DNA of 57,623 bases from Haliea sp. E1-2-M8 (GTDB lineage Bacteria; Pseudomonadota; Gammaproteobacteria; Pseudomonadales; Halieaceae): assembly GCF_030649675.1 (NCBI RefSeq), contig NZ_JAUTDR010000026.1, positions 1-57,623 of the forward strand, in the 5' to 3' direction. Both the position numbers and the translations under genes were made by a program. The notes under the pieces are model-generated. The model searched no databases and was not told where the DNA came from. It saw nothing but the letters and a program-made list of their open reading frames with translations. This document shows positions 54,690 to 57,623 of the stretch, one piece after another (the stretch's first letter is position 1; each line of letters begins with the position of its first letter).

Positions 54690-55146
54690 TGCGCAGGGTG
54701 GCCACGGCGCTGTCCAGTGAGTTGGCTTCCCCTGCGGAAAGGAAGAGTTCTAAATCGTGAATGAAGACGATGTCTCCTCGACCTTTCGCTATCCCGTTGA
54801 TTGCTTCTAGGCCAGACACTACCGTGGACGAATCAGTAATGTCAGACTCGGGGTATTCAAAGACGCCTTCAACAACATCGGCAACGAAAGCCAAAGAACG
54901 CAGAGCCGTGCGGGCAATCACCAATCTGTCGTTAAGAGCGATTTCTCGATGGGGCAAGCCGAAGCGGCTGCGGAAGTTGACTACGGGGATGATGGTGCCG
55001 TGTACGTTGATCACGCCCAGGGCGATCTTTGGGGCCTGATGGAGCGGAGTAATTTCAACGGGCTGTACAACCCTGTCGACGGCGGACGCCCGAAGCCCAA
55101 TACGTGCGGAATCCAAGCGAACTATTACATAATCGTCGGTCGACAT
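54655..55146 (-). CDS. CheW-type coupling protein, short form
   Basis: 163 aa. It has a CheW domain (VDRVVQPVEITPLHQAPKIALGVINVHGTIIPVVNF, LVIARTALRSLAFVADVVEGVF) and a short acidic/Ser-rich tail. First gene of the seven-gene operon. No clear ribosome binding site precedes ATG 55146; the leader has a perfect inverted repeat 34-48 bases upstream that could be an operator. Confidence 0.9.
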   Translation of the reverse strand: MSTDDYVIVRLDSARIGLRASAVDRVVQPVEITPLHQAPKIALGVINVHGTIIPVVNFRSRFGLPHREIALNDRLVIARTALRSLAFVADVVEGVFEYPESDITDSSTVVSGLEAINGIAKGRGDIVFIHDLELFLSAGEANSLDSAVATLRSATDAEERNAS

Positions 55147-55179
55147 ATTAGTTTCTAATCATGCTCGAATGTTATTAAA

Positions 55180-55194
55180 GTGCCACTCGGTGGC
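55180..55194. promoter_or_regulatory. Inverted repeat upstream of the chemosensory operon
   Basis: TGCCAC-TCG-GTGGCA, a perfect 6-bp palindrome with a 3-base spacer, 34-48 bases before the first start codon. Size and position suit an operator. There is no T-run, so a terminator is unlikely. Confidence 0.4.
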
Positions 55195-55664
55195 ATGTGA
55201 TGCTATCATTGGAAAAAGAGATTCTCAAATACATTTGTATCATTTTCCAGTCTATTTACAGTGTAATAAGCTGTAAGAGGGCCTGCAGCTCGTACTTGGC
55301 TGGAGATGGCACAGCCAATAGTGTCTTTCAGGTACATAATAAGAAGTGCGGGGCCACCGACAAAAGTGGCGACTTCGCCTTCGAGAACCCCCTAGTCCCA
55401 GCGTCTGGTCTCATTTAGGTGGCGAGAAGCGTTTCCTGCGAAAAGGGTGATCAGCCGATAGTCATACTTCTAGTGAGAAGCTACAATACGGACTAAAGTG
55501 GCGGCCCGAGATTGGTATGTTTTCCTGCAAACCGCAGAAAACCCGTAGAATGGGCGAGATACTGTTGTTATTTGCTGGTGGTTGGTGACAACAGGTTTCC
55601 CATCAGTAAGCTGTGCCGCGAATGACATTCGCACGCGGCTGCTTTTAAGAACAAGGACAACTAC

Positions 55665-55684
55665 GCAGTCCCTGTAGGGACTGC
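55665..55684. promoter_or_regulatory. Perfect inverted repeat upstream of tetR
   Basis: GCAGTCCCTGTAGGGACTGC, an 8-bp perfect stem with a 4-base centre, about 86 bases before the TetR start. TetR regulators commonly bind such palindromes near their own promoter, so it may be the autoregulatory operator. Confidence 0.45.
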
Positions 55685-55769
55685 CGACTCGGATAGACCT
55701 AAATCATATCTAAAAACAGTCTCGCAAGTGCTCAATCAGGTCGTTAAACAAAAGGACGTTGTATCTATT

Positions 55770-56369
55770 ATGGCCGAGACTCACTCGCGAAGAGATATCA
55801 AGAAAGCGCACACCCAGCAAAAAATAGAGGATGCGGCGATCAATGCGTTCCTAGACCGAGGTTTCCACGGCGTGACTCTGGAGGAAATCGCCGAATCGGC
55901 GGGAATACACAAGCGCACGCTCCTCCGTTACTTTCCCTCTAAGGCTGATCTGATGCTTTGGCGATACGAACTCGGTCTGCGAGAATTCATGGTGCTATTG
56001 GAAACGCGAGAACCAGGCGTGCCAGCGGTGAAAGTCTGGGAAAGGCATGTTGCTGAACAGGCGGGGAAGCTAACCTCACCTGACCAGAACAAAATAAGAG
56101 GCATGATCTACAGCGAAGAGGTGCTTGAGGCTGGCATGCTGAGGATTCAATCAAAATACCAATTGGCCCTTACGCGTGCAATATTGGACGAGGGAGGCGC
56201 CGCCTCGGGGAACATCGTGCGGGCCCACGTAGTTGCTGCTGCTCTAATTGGCGCTAATTTTTCGATTGACCGGTCAACGATACTCGGCAGGGAACCCGTA
56301 GGTGTTGAGAAGCGGCTCTTAAATGTAGTTGCCTTTGTACAGAAAACGTTCTTTGGTCCAGATGACTGA
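55770..56369 (+). CDS. TetR-family transcriptional regulator
   Basis: 199 aa. N-terminal TetR helix-turn-helix: KIEDAAINAFLDRGFHGVTLEEIAESAG and IHKRTLLRYFPSKADLM (about residues 15-60). The C-terminal ligand/dimer domain has no feature that names a ligand. The start at ATG 55770 is chosen over an upstream one because it begins the usual short N-terminal arm. No neighbouring enzyme or pump is present, only IS debris, so the target may have been lost. Confidence 0.88.
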   Translation: MAETHSRRDIKKAHTQQKIEDAAINAFLDRGFHGVTLEEIAESAGIHKRTLLRYFPSKADLMLWRYELGLREFMVLLETREPGVPAVKVWERHVAEQAGKLTSPDQNKIRGMIYSEEVLEAGMLRIQSKYQLALTRAILDEGGAASGNIVRAHVVAAALIGANFSIDRSTILGREPVGVEKRLLNVVAFVQKTFFGPDD

Positions 56370-56682
56370 GAGCCGGAGTGTCCGCCAGCAAAGCCCCGGA
56401 CAGAGAATAAAAGTTTCTCGGCTAGGGATTATTATTTCATTTGGAAACCTATTCAACGGCGAGAGGTAGGCTTTGAGCGGTTAAAGTTAACGCCTTTAGC
56501 GGCGACAATCTGACCAAGTCCCGTTTTATCTGCGTCTGTCAGACTTTTCGTTTCCGGCGTTCGATGAGTTGTTCGCTGAATGCCTTCAGTAATGCCCTTC
56601 GTAGCCGTTTTCCGGCTTTGATCTTGGCTCAATAGCCAGGTGGGGTTTGGGAACCCGAAGCTTTTTGGTATGCGTCCGGTGA
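56370..56682. other. Non-coding stretch after tetR
   Basis: A weak hairpin (TGTCCG and CGGACA with a 12-base loop near 56379-56402) follows the tetR stop. Otherwise I see no gene; it is probably the outer end of the IS66 remnant. Confidence 0.3.
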
Positions 56683-56874
56683 TTACACCTTGATCCCAGG
56701 TGCCCAGTTATGCGGCAGCAGATCATCGAGGTCTGACTGCCGCGCGCTCGGCAAGCGCGCCAGGACGTCACGCAGGTAAGCCTGCGGGTCCAGACCGTTG
56801 ATCTTCGCCGACTGGATCAGGGTCATTACATTGGCACCACGCTGGCCACTGCGTAGGGGGCCCGCGAACAGCAA
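56683..56874 (-). mobile_element. IS66-family transposase, C-terminal fragment (leftward)
   Basis: Reads FAGPLRSGQRGANVMTLIQS, then AKINGLDPQAYLRDVLARLP and DLDDLLPHNWAPGIKV, the last 60 residues of IS66 TnpC, including the typical GLDPxAYLxxVLxRLP and LLPxNW ends. The catalytic part is absent. The 5' end abuts a second IS66 fragment of opposite orientation. Confidence 0.8.
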
Positions 56875-56898
56875 ATTACTTCGTTTATGTAGAGCTCA

Positions 56899-57100
56899 GC
56901 ATAACCGGAAAAACTGGATGTTCAGTGACTCGGTGGCAGGGGTGAACGCCAGCGCCAACCTATACTCGCTGATCGAGACGGCGAAAGCCAACGGGCTGGA
57001 GCCTTACGCCTACCTGCGCCAGGTCTACGAGCAGCTGCCCCGGGCCGACTCCATGGAGGCCATTGAGGCGCTGCTGCCCTGGCGAATCGACAGGACTTGA
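56899..57100 (+). mobile_element. IS66-family transposase, C-terminal fragment (rightward)
   Basis: Reads NRKNWMFSDSVAGVNASANL, then YSLIETAKANGLEPYAYLRQ and VYEQLPRADSMEAIEALLPW. It is a different IS66 element from the neighbouring fragment and points the other way. Only the C-terminal 65 residues remain. Confidence 0.8.
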
Positions 57101-57107
57101 TAGCATC

Positions 57108-57365
57108 ATGAGCGAGGTATTCCCGTCCCTACCCAACATCGAGTTCCTCATCGACGACAACGGTGAAATCAGCATTGGCGCTGTGGCCTCAATACCCTGC
57201 TCCGCGGTTGCTACAGATGAAGCTCGCTGCCTTGCCATGCTTGTACGCCGAGAAGATGAAACGCTTCGGCAGCTACTGATACGGCTCGATCGCGCCATCG
57301 AAATCGCACTTGAGGACCAAGACCCGGTCGACGAAATCAACAATGGGTATGACGACCGTCTCTGA
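57108..57365 (+). CDS. Small conserved-looking protein next to IS66 fragment
   Basis: 85 aa, acidic (IEFLIDDNGEISIGAVASIP, LVRREDETLRQLLIRLDRAIEIAL, DPVDEINNGYD). It starts at ATG 57108, 7 bases after the IS66 stop, with GACAGGA upstream. No catalytic motif or membrane helix. Small proteins of this kind sometimes accompany IS66 or plasmid sequences; I do not know its function. Confidence 0.5.
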   Translation: MSEVFPSLPNIEFLIDDNGEISIGAVASIPCSAVATDEARCLAMLVRREDETLRQLLIRLDRAIEIALEDQDPVDEINNGYDDRL

Positions 57366-57411
57366 CGGCTCCGCATTATTGATCGGCGACCACCCCGTAG
57401 TTTGCTGATCG

Positions 57412-57623
57412 CTTACGTTAGATAATCTACCTGAAGCAGCAAGGATACGGCGACAAACTGTTGAGCACCCATTTGGAACGCTAAAAGGGTGGATGGGGGC
57501 GACGCATTTTTTGACTAAAACGCTACCGAGAGTGAGTACGGAAATGAGCTTGCATGTATTGGCCTACAATATGAAGCGTATGTTGAGCATTTTCGGAACG
57601 CAGCGATTGGTGCAGGCGATCCA
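57412..57623 (+). mobile_element. DDE transposase (IS5/IS1182-like), 3' part, continues past the window
   Basis: Reads LTLDNLPEAARIRRQTVEHP, then FGTLKGWMGATHFLTKTLPR and VSTEMSLHVLAYNMKRMLSI. This is the C-terminal region of an IS4/IS5-superfamily transposase with the catalytic glutamate in VEHPFGTLK. The N-terminal part is missing to the left, so it is another remnant unless the element is rearranged. Confidence 0.78.

Larger units (their letters stand above)
55147..55769. other. Divergent region chemosensory operon / TetR gene
   Basis: About 620 bases without a supported gene. It contains two inverted repeats that are listed separately. It must contain the promoters for the leftward seven-gene operon and the rightward TetR gene. 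Confidence 0.4.

Noticed and set aside
55197-55418. 73-codon plus-strand frame upstream of tetR
   Set aside because: No ribosome binding site, low-complexity start and no homology.

Overview
The window looks like chromosomal DNA of a GC-rich gammaproteobacterium. The main signs are the yccA-tusDCBE order, trmA, a dimeric-type dUTPase, acyl-carrier-protein phosphodiesterase and a mscK-like giant channel. A marine or halophilic lineage of the Halieaceae/Pseudomonadales kind is my guess from gene style; no rRNA or tRNA is present to prove it.

Positions 240-24301 are mostly core-like. They hold a mscK-like channel followed by a large unknown exported membrane protein, dUTPase with a KilAC/PD-(D/E)XK-like protein, trmA, and the tusDCBE sulfur relay behind yccA. 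After these come an SDR/NTF2 pair, a SulP transporter, a peptidyl-prolyl isomerase/HupE pair, a CDF transporter divergent from acpH, a cysteine synthase homologue, and a P-type ATPase that has lost several internal segments. A 643-codon gene of unknown family closes this part.

Positions 24500-30110 form a non-homologous end-joining (NHEJ) locus. A Crp/Fnr-type regulator sits between two copies of an imperfect 44-bp direct repeat. It is followed by a tightly packed run of ligD, a tiny eight-cysteine zinc-finger gene and two different ku genes, the second with a SAP tail. A PAS-GGDEF-EAL protein with a damaged EAL site converges on this run.

Positions 32660-44560 are a patchwork of acquired and decaying DNA. 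It contains a sodC cut off and joined to an antisense DUF421 gene, a second DUF421 gene with a frameshift, and an orphan secF preceded by a 37-codon ORF. A stub of a Na+/Ca2+ exchanger and the first codons of a tyrosine integrase follow. Then comes a complete N-type (Na+-type) F1F0 ATPase operon in the order atpD-C-Q-R-B-E-F-A-(mini-ORF)-G, with an IS3 remnant at its promoter end. Beyond it lies a further internal piece of the same kind of integrase on the same strand. The two integrase pieces suggest that the ATPase operon was inserted into, or carried with, an integrating element.

Positions 44670-55146 are a seven-gene chemosensory operon of the Wsp/alternative-cellular-function type: CheW, CheR-TPR, CheW, a HAMP-less MCP, hybrid CheA-REC, CheB, and a REC-GAF-GAF-GGDEF-EAL output protein. 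The output protein has ASDEF instead of GGDEF but an intact EAL site. The system therefore probably destroys c-di-GMP rather than making it, the reverse of classical Wsp. The CheB receiver lacks its phospho-acceptor aspartate.

The right end (55770-57623) has a TetR regulator and transposase fragments: two IS66 tails in opposite orientation, an IS66-associated-looking small ORF, and the 3' part of a DDE transposase running off the window.
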